A DNA stretch of 64,000 nucleotides from an uncultured Lachnospiraceae bacterium (lineage in GTDB: Bacteria > Bacillota > Clostridia > Lachnospirales > Lachnospiraceae): contig CAJTKK010000013.1 of the NCBI GenBank assembly GCA_910576535.1, positions 1-64,000 of the forward strand. Direction: 5' to 3'. Made by a program: the position numbers and the translations under genes. A model generated the notes under the pieces. It made no database searches. It was not told where the DNA came from and saw only the letters and a program-made list of their open reading frames with translations. Below are positions 1 through 7,828 of this stretch, piece after piece (position 1 is the stretch's first letter; every line of letters begins with the position of its first letter).

Positions 1-1
1 G

Positions 2-166
2 GCTACAAACGTGACACGCCGTTGCGCACAGCTTGCAGGCTATGACGGATATTCAAGAACTTATCCATTTGAGCGTTTAATGCGTGACGCAAAAATCACA
101 GAAATATACGAGGGGACAAGTGAGGTTCAGAGAATGGTTATTTCCTCATATATGGGTATAAAATAA
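2..166 (+). CDS. Acyl-CoA dehydrogenase, C-terminal fragment (butyryl-CoA dehydrogenase type)
   Basis: The window opens inside this gene; only the last 54 residues are present. They contain ERLMRDAKITEIYEGTSEVQ followed by RMVIS, the C-terminal signature of short-chain acyl-CoA dehydrogenases. The Glu of IYEGT aligns with the catalytic base that removes the alpha-proton of the acyl-CoA. Known family role: FAD-dependent oxidation/reduction of short acyl-CoAs; in Clostridia the usual member is Bcd, which with EtfAB reduces crotonyl-CoA to butyryl-CoA. The reading frame ends naturally in MGIK-stop. The genes that commonly follow bcd (etfB, etfA) are not here; a recombinase-bearing element follows instead. 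The exact acyl-chain specificity cannot be read from this fragment. Confidence 0.85.
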   Translation, partial: ATNVTRRCAQLAGYDGYSRTYPFERLMRDAKITEIYEGTSEVQRMVISSYMGIK

Positions 167-198
167 ACACCTACTCTAACTCACAGGAGGATAATAAC

Positions 199-612
199 AT
201 AGGAAAAATAGCAATCTTAACCTACGAGGACAGCGAGGAACAGGAAATCAACAGAATACTTTCCATGTTGGCAAAATACATAAAATTGGAAGTCGTTCAG
301 CCCATTTCCTGCCCAATATTACATTTTCCGGGATTGGAAATAAGATTATTTCAACGCCGGGTACTTCAAGGCGGGGAGGACGTGAGCCTTACCCGTCTTG
401 AATACAGCACTCTTGTACTCCTTGCTTCTAATCCCGGCATTGTCCTCACAAAGGCACAGATATTTGAAGCCGTCTGGAACATAGATAGCGATAACTGCCA
501 TTCAAGCGTTGCCAACGTGATTTACAATCTGAGGAAAAAGATAGAGCCGGACAGTAAAAACCCGACATACATAAAAACCGTGTTAGGTGTCGGCTATAAA
601 TTCAGCGGATAA
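199..612 (+). CDS. Winged-helix (OmpR-type C-terminal) DNA-binding protein, start codon apparently ATA
   Basis: Small regulator of the type carried by gut Firmicutes integrative elements. The C-terminal part (about residues 50-137) is an OmpR/PhoB winged helix: LTRLEYSTLVLLASNPG, then the recognition region SSVANVIYNLRKKIEP and the closing VLGVGYKFSG. A phosphoacceptor receiver domain is absent, so it is not a normal response regulator. An AGGAGG at 185-190 lies 8 bases before an ATA at 199, and the frame from there reads as protein (IGKIAILTYEDSEE). The nearest in-frame ATG is at 265, deep inside the conserved region and without a ribosome site. Either ATA is used as a rare start or the start codon has mutated. 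A strong terminator follows at 611-660. Confidence 0.7.
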   Translation: MGKIAILTYEDSEEQEINRILSMLAKYIKLEVVQPISCPILHFPGLEIRLFQRRVLQGGEDVSLTRLEYSTLVLLASNPGIVLTKAQIFEAVWNIDSDNCHSSVANVIYNLRKKIEPDSKNPTYIKTVLGVGYKFSG

Positions 613-660
613 ACGCCGGGAAAATACTGATTGAATGAATGTCATTTTCCAGCGTTTTTT
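611..660 (+). terminator. Rho-independent terminator after the winged-helix gene
   Basis: AACGC and GGAAAAT at 612-625 pair with ATTTTCC and GCGTT at 644-655 around a loop of about 18 bases. TTTTT follows. It begins right at the stop codon of the regulator. Confidence 0.7.
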
Positions 661-740
661 ACCTTTCAAGAGGGTTTTGGACTCTTCCTAACAAATAAAA
701 TACCCATAAGTCCCATCAGGTGGAAAATGGGAATTTTACA

Positions 741-758
741 GGATTGAGTACTCAATCC
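741..758. repeat. 18-bp perfect palindrome
   Basis: GGATTGAGTACTCAATCC is a perfect inverted repeat with no loop. It lies 10 bases beyond the stop of the recombinase-like gene at 768. It could be a weak terminator hairpin for that gene, although no U-tract follows on the minus strand, or a protein-binding or recombination site. Its role cannot be told from sequence alone. Confidence 0.6.
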
Positions 759-767
759 CTATGCTTG

Positions 768-1781
768 CTATTCTAGCAATTTATCAAATGTTTCTATACC
801 ACGAATTTTTTTATTAATATCTCTATTCAAAATAACAGTATCATTTGCTTCTTGAAATTGCTGCTCTAAAAATTTCTTTTCGCAATCATCAACAATAATA
901 TCTTGCATTCCTGTAATTAATTTTATATTGGCTTTATTTATACCTTCACGTATCATATTAATAATAGCAAACTTTGCAATTCCTGTTAAAGTAACATTGC
1001 AAGAAGTATCTTTAATATTTTCAATAATTGTTTGTGCAAAAGAAGAATCAATTATTTTTTTGTTACTACTCAAAAACAAAAATTGACTAGAAGAAAACTC
1101 AATATCCTTTTTTAATAGTTCTATATAGCTTCGTATTTCTTGTACTATACCAAACGGTAATTCTAATTGGATTGATATACCATCATAGATTGTATTTCGT
1201 ATATTTAAAATATGTTTATCTAAATCAACATCTTCTACTACCATATATTTTAGACGCTCCAATTTAAATCCATATAATATAATGAGCTTTAACAAAATAC
1301 TATTTCTCAAAAAAACTACTTTTCCTTTCGTTTTATTTTGAGTTAAATAATTCAGTATTTTATCGGCGTCCTTATCATTTATAGCTTCAAGAGCTTCTTT
1401 TTCTTTTAAATAATTGTCTTTGAGTTGCTCCTTAACCTCGGATTTCAAACTCCCAAATGGCAATATTGCAAACAAATTTCTGTTGTTAAAATGTTTTTTA
1501 GAAATACACTCTTCATATAATTTTGTCATTGCATTTAGATATTTATCAATAGCTGTCTCCTTTTTAACTTTTGCACTATTTTGAATATATCTTATACATG
1601 ATTTAATTATATCTCTTCTTGAAAAATCGTGCTCTAAAAAATATTCTAAAGAATATTCATAATCAGTATACTGTTCTTTTATATATTCTACAAAGGAAAC
1701 ATAAATAGCTGAATATGTTGCAAAATTGTCTTTTATTTCATTTGAAAAATCCAAAACCATTTCTTCTAGTAAATTTGTCAT
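768..1781 (-). CDS. Tyrosine-recombinase-like protein lacking catalytic residues
   Basis: A 337-residue product starting at 1781, where GGAGAG precedes the ATG; the longer start at 1817 has no ribosome site. It is much more AT-rich than its neighbours, which suggests a separate origin. The layout is that of a phage integrase: an alpha-helical N-terminal half, then LLKLIILYGFKLERLKYM followed by VVEDVDLD, which matches the box around catalytic Arg I (usually GLRxSEL), and later LTGIAKFAIINMIREGIN, which matches the HxLRHTFATxLLxxG box. In both boxes the catalytic residues are changed (Arg to Lys; His and Arg to Thr and Ala), and no Tyr occurs in the last 100 residues. I infer a non-catalytic recombinase paralogue, perhaps a DNA-binding partner, or a dying gene with an intact frame. 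Confidence 0.5.
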   Translation of the reverse strand: MTNLLEEMVLDFSNEIKDNFATYSAIYVSFVEYIKEQYTDYEYSLEYFLEHDFSRRDIIKSCIRYIQNSAKVKKETAIDKYLNAMTKLYEECISKKHFNNRNLFAILPFGSLKSEVKEQLKDNYLKEKEALEAINDKDADKILNYLTQNKTKGKVVFLRNSILLKLIILYGFKLERLKYMVVEDVDLDKHILNIRNTIYDGISIQLELPFGIVQEIRSYIELLKKDIEFSSSQFLFLSSNKKIIDSSFAQTIIENIKDTSCNVTLTGIAKFAIINMIREGINKANIKLITGMQDIIVDDCEKKFLEQQFQEANDTVILNRDINKKIRGIETFDKLLE

Positions 1782-1983
1782 AAACGCTCTCCGTTTACAA
1801 TGAATTTCTAGTTTCATACAATTATATAATTTATATTAAACATTTTCAATATTTTTTCAAAAAAACTTGCCATTTTTTACCTCCCGTGCGTAGTAAGTAG
1901 TAGAGGGGGAGTTTACGCTATTCCTGTATAGTGTACTTGCCGCTTCTCATAAAATTTAGGGAAACCGTCAAAGGAGAAAGTTT

Positions 1984-2181
1984 ATGCTAAAAACGGATAA
2001 CTCTCCTACACCCGATACCCAGATACGAATGGAAAGCCTTTCTATAACAGAAAGTCTTTCCATAGATAAAATGAGGCTGACAGTTACTAATATCTACCCC
2101 GCCTTTCAAAAAAAATCAGAGCAGGAAACCAGACAGGAAATTGGGGAACGGCTCTATCAGATTTTCAAAAAATATGCGTAA
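1984..2181 (+). CDS. Small element-encoded protein upstream of the serine recombinase
   Basis: A 65-residue ORF with a clear ribosome site (AAAGGAG, about 8 bases before the ATG). The C-terminal half (RQEIGERLYQIFKKYA) resembles the short proteins that precede large serine recombinases in Tn4451-like and other Firmicutes elements (TnpW-type ORFs); I recall that resemblance from the pattern and have not searched for it. No transmembrane segment or known domain is visible. It lies 79 bases upstream of the recombinase in the same direction and is probably co-transcribed with it. Function unknown; an accessory role in recombination is a guess. Confidence 0.6.
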   Translation: MLKTDNSPTPDTQIRMESLSITESLSIDKMRLTVTNIYPAFQKKSEQETRQEIGERLYQIFKKYA

Positions 2182-2260
2182 GTCCCTTGCAAAACAATCA
2201 TACAAACGATATGATCAGTTTTGTGGATATGCGTCTTACGTTTTGGGAGGTAGATACTAA

Positions 2261-3778
2261 ATGTACGACGCATTATATGACGCATTGTATGCGCGACAGT
2301 CAATCGAAAAAAAGGACAGCATATCCGTAGAAAGTCAGCTTGAATATTGCCGATACGAAACCCACGGGGAAGCCTATATTGAATATACGGATAAAGGTTT
2401 TTCGGGCAAAGACACCAACAGACCGGGCTTTGAAAAAATGATGAATGATATTCGCATAGGCAAAATAAAGCGTGTCATTGTCTACAAACTTGACCGTATC
2501 AGCCGTTCTATTCTGGACTTTGCAAACATGATGGAGATCTTTCAGAAATATCATGTAGAGTTTGTTTCTTCCACGGAAAAATTTGACACGTCCACGCCGA
2601 TCGGCAGGGCTATGTTAAATATCTGTATTGTGTTCGCCCAATTGGAACGGGAAACGATACAGAAACGTGTAACAGACGCTTACTATGCAAGGTGCAAGCG
2701 TGGCTTTTACATGGGTGGACGTATTCCCTACGGCTACCGTCTGACAAGTACGGTCATTGACAATGTACGCACTTCCATGTATGAGGAAGTCCCGGAGGAA
2801 AGCGAACAGTTAAAGCTGATTTATTCCATGTATGCGGACACAGACAATTCTCTCGGAGATATTGTGCGGTACTTGAACAAACACCAGATTAAAAATCTGC
2901 GTGGCGCAAACTGGAATACCGCCCGTATCAGTGAAATGCTCCGTAATCCTGTATATGTAGAAGCTGACATTGACGTGTACCAGTTCTTTCAAAGTCAAGG
3001 TGCAAACATCTATAACCCGGCAAGTGATTTTACGGGCTACAATGCCTGCTATCTCTACAAGGGTTCTGTTTCCACCACAAGAAAACAATGTGACTTATCC
3101 GATAAAGAAATCGTCCTTGCACCGCATAAAGGTTTTATTCCCTCTAAAACATGGTTAGCCTGCCGTATACGGTGTCTGAACAACAGACAGTCCACAAAGA
3201 CCTGCAAACCGAAAAATTCATGGCTTGTAGGCAAGGTAAAATGTGGTAACTGCGGTTATGCTCTGACGATCCGCAAGGCAAAAACAAAATGGGGACGCTA
3301 CTTTGTATGCAGCCAGTCTGGAAATCATGGCAACTGTAACGGAGCAGGCTGTACCATTTATGCTGACGTATTGGAAGAATATATGCTTGGTTCTATTAAA
3401 GAAAGACTGTCAGAATTTCAGAAACTTTCCTGCGTAATTGATACAGGAGAAGAACAAAAGAACATGACGAAAAAAATCCGTCTGACACAGATTGAGGAAG
3501 AAATCGAAGAACTTCTCTCCAAAGTGTCTGGGGCAAGCGGCGTTCTGATGAAGTACATAGACGAAAAGGTATCGGAATTAGACTCGGAACGGAAAACCCT
3601 GCAGGAAAAAATCGTCACGGCAAACGTCACAGACACAGAGGGCAGACTAAAGCAGATAACCAATCATGTAAAAGCATGGGAAACACTCTCGTTTGAGGAC
3701 AGACAGGCGGTAGTTGACACGCTAATCAAAGTCATTCGGATTGCAGACGGTAACATTGAAATCACTTGGAACATTTAG
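2261..3778 (+). CDS. Large serine recombinase (TnpX/TndX-like)
   Basis: A 505-residue DNA integrase/excisionase. Residues 1-150 form the resolvase catalytic domain: the nucleophile is Ser14 in YARQS, with the Arg-rich YKLDRISRS and the QLERE helix further on. About 165-270 is the recombinase DNA-binding domain (GRIPYGYRL, then LRNPVYVE), 325-375 a zinc ribbon (CGNCGYAL and later Cys residues), and 400-460 a coiled coil. These are the parts of Tn4451 TnpX-type enzymes. GGGAGG lies 10 bases before the ATG. The N-terminus carries a tandem copy YDALYDAL, encoded by two 12-bp units at 2264-2287 differing at two positions, which is unusual. The frame is intact and all recognisable catalytic parts are present, so the enzyme could be active. 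Confidence 0.92.
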   Translation: MYDALYDALYARQSIEKKDSISVESQLEYCRYETHGEAYIEYTDKGFSGKDTNRPGFEKMMNDIRIGKIKRVIVYKLDRISRSILDFANMMEIFQKYHVEFVSSTEKFDTSTPIGRAMLNICIVFAQLERETIQKRVTDAYYARCKRGFYMGGRIPYGYRLTSTVIDNVRTSMYEEVPEESEQLKLIYSMYADTDNSLGDIVRYLNKHQIKNLRGANWNTARISEMLRNPVYVEADIDVYQFFQSQGANIYNPASDFTGYNACYLYKGSVSTTRKQCDLSDKEIVLAPHKGFIPSKTWLACRIRCLNNRQSTKTCKPKNSWLVGKVKCGNCGYALTIRKAKTKWGRYFVCSQSGNHGNCNGAGCTIYADVLEEYMLGSIKERLSEFQKLSCVIDTGEEQKNMTKKIRLTQIEEEIEELLSKVSGASGVLMKYIDEKVSELDSERKTLQEKIVTANVTDTEGRLKQITNHVKAWETLSFEDRQAVVDTLIKVIRIADGNIEITWNI

Positions 3779-3811
3779 CACCACACCATGAAAGCCTAAA
3801 TTACGCAATCT

Positions 3812-3943
3812 ATGAGGAACTTTTATGAGAAGTTTTTACTTCAATCCTCCCGTTTCGGTGAAGGATTACGGATTGTGCAGGATAAACTGGATTCTAAGAA
3901 CTTTTATGCATTCAACCCGGAATTCGACAGATGTAAAGAATAA
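3812..3943 (+). pseudogene. Orphan coding scrap downstream of the recombinase
   Basis: A 43-codon open stretch (MRNFYEKFLLQ, then SSRFGEGLRIVQDKLDSKNF and YAFNPEFDRCKE) that reads like the C-terminus of a real protein but has no ribosome site and an in-frame stop just upstream at 3797. Overlapping it in another frame, HHESLNYAIYEELL (starting near 3785) also looks coding, which suggests a frameshifted remnant. It may be the 3' end of a gene interrupted by the element, or element debris. I do not recognise the family. Confidence 0.3.
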
Positions 3944-3992
3944 TTGTAAAAACATCCGCCCAATACTTTTGGTTAAGAGATATTCGGCTGCA

Positions 3993-4058
3993 TAAAAAAA
4001 ATACCCCTCCGCAAACAGCTCATCGTCCATTTTTCATTGCCGTATGCGGCGGGGTATT
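3993..4058 (-). terminator. Terminator downstream of the DUF3788 gene
   Basis: AATACCCCTCCGCA at 4000-4013 pairs with TGCGGCGGGGTATT at 4045-4058 (13 of 14 bases). On the minus strand the hairpin is followed by a run of seven T. The loop is long (about 31 bases). It ends the minus-strand gene block before the mobile element. Confidence 0.6.
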
Positions 4059-4135
4059 GATCCCTTATCCCCCAAAAAAAATACCGGATATCCACACAGA
4101 AATCCTTTCCAGATCATTTTCCGTGGAATAAGCGC

Positions 4136-4555
4136 TTATTTCATTGCCCTAATTTCCATAAACCGGAAGATATCGCGGTATACTTCGTCTTTATCTTCCA
4201 AGTCCACCATAAGCCATTTTTGCCCGTTTCCTTCTTTTGTCCCGGCATATATTTCCTGCAATTTTACGCTACAGCTTGGCAATATTGCTTCAAAAGGCAC
4301 TTTTTCCTTTCTGCCGGCTACAAGCATGACTGTAAAGTACAATTCCCTCGGATATATCGTGCATAAAGATTTTCCCGATTTTTTGAATTTAACATTCCAC
4401 CCTCTTTCCAAACTGCAGGAACTGAACTCAATCTTCTCCCGGCATTGATAAATACGTTGAATATCAGAACAGAACTCACCAAAAACCGGATTTCGGATAT
4501 ATAGCCCTATTTCCTCCAGCGTAGGGCAAAGGCTTTTATCTTGCAGATCAATCAT
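4136..4555 (-). CDS. DUF3788 family protein
   Basis: A 139-residue cytosolic protein without signal peptide or membrane segment. The N-terminal PTLEEIGLYIRNPVFGEFCS, the central SLERGWNVKFKKSGKSLCTI and the C-terminal GNGQKWLMVDLEDKDEVYRD are characteristic of DUF3788, a family of small proteins of unknown biochemical function. Length fits the family. AGAGGT precedes the ATG by about 7 bases. The 115 bases separating it from the DegV gene show no other feature. It may be read from the same minus-strand transcript as degV or from its own promoter. A terminator lies downstream. Confidence 0.75.
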   Translation of the reverse strand: MIDLQDKSLCPTLEEIGLYIRNPVFGEFCSDIQRIYQCREKIEFSSCSLERGWNVKFKKSGKSLCTIYPRELYFTVMLVAGRKEKVPFEAILPSCSVKLQEIYAGTKEGNGQKWLMVDLEDKDEVYRDIFRFMEIRAMK

Positions 4556-4670
4556 CCGCCATACCTCTTCTTTCTTTTCTTATAAGGTTCCCATGTCAAA
4601 AGGTTTGTTACTGTAGCGCCCGGCAATTCCCTTCAGCAGATCCCTTATTTTCTAAAAAGCGCCTAAAATA

Positions 4671-5540
4671 TTATCTCGACTCCCCCATAAAAAACAAAGC
4701 AATGGTTCCCGGCCCGGAATGCGCTCCAATCGTGGGGCCGATATGATTAATCATAAAGCTGTTTATCCCCAGCCGTTGGCTGACCATATCTCTTACAAAT
4801 TCTGCATCTTCCAGCGCATCCCCATGGCTGATAAATACAATATCATTCTTGTCCCTGTATTTCCCCATCTTTTTTTCCATATAATCCACAAGAGCATTCA
4901 AAGATTTTTTCCTTCCCCTTACTTTATTTATGGGGATCAAATGGCCTTCGTCATCCACATGAAGGATAGGCTTAATACCCACCACAGTCCCGATAACGGC
5001 GGCTGTTCTGCTCACTCTCCCGCCTCTGTAAAGATGGTTTAAATCATCTACAGTGAAAATATGTACCAGATGGGGAATATTTTCCGTTAACCATGCGGCT
5101 ATCTCATCCATAGATTTTCCCTCTTTTTGTAGCTGCACTGCTTTATGAACCAACAGCCCTTCCCCCATGGAAGCGCATTTGCTGTCTATAATCCGGATTT
5201 CGCATCCTGGATTCTCTTCCATTACCAGATCCGCAGCAATACATGCACTGCCATAAGTGCCGCTTAACCCTGATGAAAAACAGATATACAGAAGTTTGTC
5301 CGTTTCTTTTAAATACTCTTCAAAATATCCCCTGCATTCCTGCGGATTTACCTGGGAAGTAGTTGGCATATGCCCTTCCCGCATCCATGCATAAAATTCT
5401 TTCCAGTCCAGTTCATTCCCTTTGCTGTAAGTTTCCCCTTGTATTGTATAATTAAAAACCATTAAGCCTAAATGATTCTCTTCCACATAGTCCAATGGTA
5501 AATCAGCAGTTGTATTTGTAATGATTTTAAATTCCGGCAA
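4671..5540 (-). CDS. DegV family fatty-acid-binding protein
   Basis: A 289-residue DegV protein. These bind a fatty acid and, in Firmicutes, hand exogenous fatty acids to the FakA kinase domain (FakB role). Signature parts are the N-terminal IITNTTADLP, TTSQVNP at about 78-84, the YICFSSGLSGTYGSA stretch, the RGGRVSR motif and the C-terminal HIGPTIGAHSGPGT that lines the binding pocket. Length matches the family (about 280). The start is a TTG with GGAGGG 7 bases upstream; there is no better ATG. No fakA is in the window. Transcribed alone or with the DUF3788 gene. Confidence 0.93.
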   Translation of the reverse strand: MPEFKIITNTTADLPLDYVEENHLGLMVFNYTIQGETYSKGNELDWKEFYAWMREGHMPTTSQVNPQECRGYFEEYLKETDKLLYICFSSGLSGTYGSACIAADLVMEENPGCEIRIIDSKCASMGEGLLVHKAVQLQKEGKSMDEIAAWLTENIPHLVHIFTVDDLNHLYRGGRVSRTAAVIGTVVGIKPILHVDDEGHLIPINKVRGRKKSLNALVDYMEKKMGKYRDKNDIVFISHGDALEDAEFVRDMVSQRLGINSFMINHIGPTIGAHSGPGTIALFFMGESR

Positions 5541-5608
5541 AATAATTCCCTCCTTAAAACAGTCTTTGATTTTTTATTGTATCATCCCAGCCGTAAAAAT
5601 TCAAATTA

Positions 5609-7069
5609 TTATTTTTCAGTATGGGGTAAACGGTAACGGATAAGCCGCTTCCCTAACTGCTTCAGGTTCAAAGGGATCAGGGGATATACATAGCTTTTGC
5701 CCGATACCGTCCGGTTGGAGATCAAAGCAGCCAAAAGAATAATTACTGCCGCAACAAAGCCATATAGGCCAAAAAGCTGCGTTAAAATAAGATTAATAAT
5801 TCTCATAAACTTTATTGCATAGCTTAACTCATAATTCTGCTGGGTATAACTTGCAATAGCGACAAATGCCATATAAAGCATGACTTCCGCATTGAACCAT
5901 CCGCTGTTTACGGAAAACTCGCCTAATACAAGAGCCGCCATAACGCTAAGAGGCGTACTAAGCATATTAGGGGTATTGACTGCAGCTAAACGCAGCCCGT
6001 CGATAGCAAGTTCCAAAAGAAGAAACTGCCAAATCAAAGGAATGTTTACAATATCCTTTACTGCAATAAAACGGAAACTTTCTGGTATCCATTCAGGACG
6101 CTGCATCAGCAATAGAAACAACGGAGTCACAAAATAAGTCATAAGGGAAATTAAAAAACGCGACAGCCTTAAGTAAGATCCTGTAATTGGCGGGAAATAA
6201 TAGTCATCCGCTTCTTCCACAATATCAAAAATGGAAGTGGGAGTAATCATAGCAGAGGGGGAATTATCCACCAGGATTACCACATCGCCTTCCAGTATTT
6301 GCGCCGCTGCGGTATCCGGCCGTTCCGTAAACTTAAATTTAGGGAACGGATTAAACCATTTTCTGTCAAACAGACATTCTGCCAGGCTTTCCTGATTCAT
6401 CGTAAGGGCATCTGCTTGTATATGGTTAATTTTTGTTTTTAATTCCTCCAGAAAGCCATGATCCACGCGGGAATCCATATAACATAGCACAATATCCGTT
6501 TTAGAGCTTTCGCCCGCCTGGAACATTTCCATCCTTAGATCCGTGCTTCTGATTCTCCTCCGGATAAGGGCTGTATTGAAAACAACCGTTTCCACAAAAC
6601 CGTCTTTAGACCCTCTAAGCGCTTTATCCTTCTCTGGTTCAGAAACATTTCTGGCCGGGTAAGTCCTTGCATCAATCAAAAGGCATTGCTCATACCCATC
6701 TATAAAAAGGACAAAGACACCGGATAAAATAGAGCAAATAATCTGCTCCCATTTTGCAGCCATATCCACTTCTACATATGGAATGCACTTCTTCGACATT
6801 TCATGGGCATCCTTTGGCATTTCCTCCGGGGCAATATCCATAAAATATTGCAGCATCTTCTGCATCAGTTCATCTTTACAAAAACCGTCTATTAAGTACA
6901 TGCAGGCATTTTTCCCTCCCACCTGTACAATACGGTATATTATATCAAAACTGGCATCCGTTCCCAGCTCCTTGTTTAAATAATGCATATTTTCACTCAA
7001 AGACGAAGAAATATTCCCCGGCTTGATTTCCTCTTTTCCGCTTCTTGTACCCTTTGTTTCTGTCCCCAT
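5609..7069 (-). CDS. GerA/SpoVAF family spore germination protein
   Basis: A 486-residue subunit A-type germinant receptor protein of the spore inner membrane. The soluble N-terminal half (about 25-280) has VETVVFNTALIRRRIRS, the conserved GFLEELKTKINHI and EGDVVILVDNSPSAMITP, typical of GerA/SpoVAF. Membrane segments follow at roughly 305-325, 370-390, 400-420 and 430-465. No gerB or gerC partner is adjacent, so it may be a lone SpoVAF-like protein rather than part of a complete GerABC receptor. GGAAGGAG lies upstream of the ATG. Expected in the forespore late in sporulation; I could not assign a sigma-G promoter with confidence. Confidence 0.88.
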   Translation of the reverse strand: MGTETKGTRSGKEEIKPGNISSSLSENMHYLNKELGTDASFDIIYRIVQVGGKNACMYLIDGFCKDELMQKMLQYFMDIAPEEMPKDAHEMSKKCIPYVEVDMAAKWEQIICSILSGVFVLFIDGYEQCLLIDARTYPARNVSEPEKDKALRGSKDGFVETVVFNTALIRRRIRSTDLRMEMFQAGESSKTDIVLCYMDSRVDHGFLEELKTKINHIQADALTMNQESLAECLFDRKWFNPFPKFKFTERPDTAAAQILEGDVVILVDNSPSAMITPTSIFDIVEEADDYYFPPITGSYLRLSRFLISLMTYFVTPLFLLLMQRPEWIPESFRFIAVKDIVNIPLIWQFLLLELAIDGLRLAAVNTPNMLSTPLSVMAALVLGEFSVNSGWFNAEVMLYMAFVAIASYTQQNYELSYAIKFMRIINLILTQLFGLYGFVAAVIILLAALISNRTVSGKSYVYPLIPLNLKQLGKRLIRYRLPHTEK

Positions 7070-7191
7070 AATAAAAAACTCCTTCCGTCCAACATCCTTT
7101 TCATCTATTATGTCGTAGAAAGAGTTTCTTATACTGCCCTATTTTTTCTTTTTCTCTTAAAGTATTTATAATTATACCATTTATAATATTT

Positions 7192-7626
7192 TTAATTTTT
7201 TCCAGTGCTCCCAAAACCGCCCCGGTCTTCCCCTTTCAGGGACTGTACTTCCTCAAATTCCAGTTCCGGCTGGTTTTCCATGATACGGAACTGGCAGATC
7301 CTGTCATTTTTTTCAATATGGGTATCCCGTAAAGCATAAGCCGGCATAAACCATTGATCATTGTCCCCGCAATAGGAAGAATCAATGACTCCCTGGTGAT
7401 TTGTCTGGATAATGCCAAAATTTTTAAACGTGCTGCTCCGCGGCACAATATGAGCCTCGAATCCTTTGGGAAGTTCCATCGCTACACCCAGTGGAATAAG
7501 CTTAAAATCTCCCTTTTTCATATCTACGCTTTCTGCTGCCCGTAAATCAATCCAATCTGATTTGCCGCCTATATATGCTAATTTTTCTATTTCTTCTGTA
7601 AAATATTTGATCTTAATCTTTTCCAT
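7192..7626 (-). CDS. dut: dUTP diphosphatase (trimeric dUTPase)
   Basis: A 144-residue enzyme hydrolysing dUTP to dUMP and pyrophosphate, which keeps uracil out of DNA and feeds dTMP synthesis. Motifs of the trimeric family are visible: ELPKGFEAHIVPRSSTFKNF (motif 2), GVIDSSYCGDNDQW (motif 3, with the Asp that activates water), NDRICQFRI (motif 4) and the flexible C-terminal GGFGSTGK (motif 5, P-loop-like). I chose the ATG at 7626, which has AAGGTGG upstream; the longer frame to 7674 adds 16 unconserved residues. It lies downstream of nrdD/nrdG on the same strand, a sensible neighbour for deoxynucleotide supply. Confidence 0.93.
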   Translation of the reverse strand: MEKIKIKYFTEEIEKLAYIGGKSDWIDLRAAESVDMKKGDFKLIPLGVAMELPKGFEAHIVPRSSTFKNFGIIQTNHQGVIDSSYCGDNDQWFMPAYALRDTHIEKNDRICQFRIMENQPELEFEEVQSLKGEDRGGFGSTGKN

Positions 7627-7828
7627 GTTCTGCCACCTTCTTGATTCCCAGCAAAAGCATGTGCCAAAACACATGCCGCCGGGGAACGGCTGCCTTGGCA
7701 GCCATTTTCTTTTTGCGCAAAACGCATATTATATTTTTGTGTAGCCTGCCGGCTGTCACTGTTTCACAGGCTTTTGCATTCAAATAAGCAAATAACTATT
7801 TATGTGCCATCCCCGTATGACGTTTGAC

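Larger units (their letters stand above)
185..3943. mobile_element. Small serine-recombinase element or end of a larger integrative element
   Basis: Between the acyl-CoA dehydrogenase gene and the DUF3788/DegV genes lies a block that looks unlike the rest of the window: a winged-helix regulator, an AT-rich recombinase-like gene on the opposite strand, a small accessory ORF and a large serine recombinase at the right end. Regulator, small ORF and recombinase in this order are what one expects at the end of Firmicutes integrative conjugative elements. No relaxase, coupling ATPase or cargo is visible, so this is a minimal element, a decayed one or one end of a larger one. Boundaries are inferred: the left edge is placed after the dehydrogenase stop, the right edge after the orphan fragment. 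I could not find convincing terminal repeats. Confidence 0.55.

Noticed and set aside
5609..7069. Complete GerABC germinant receptor operon
   Set aside because: Only an A-type subunit is present; flanking genes are degV and dut, with no gerB or gerC.
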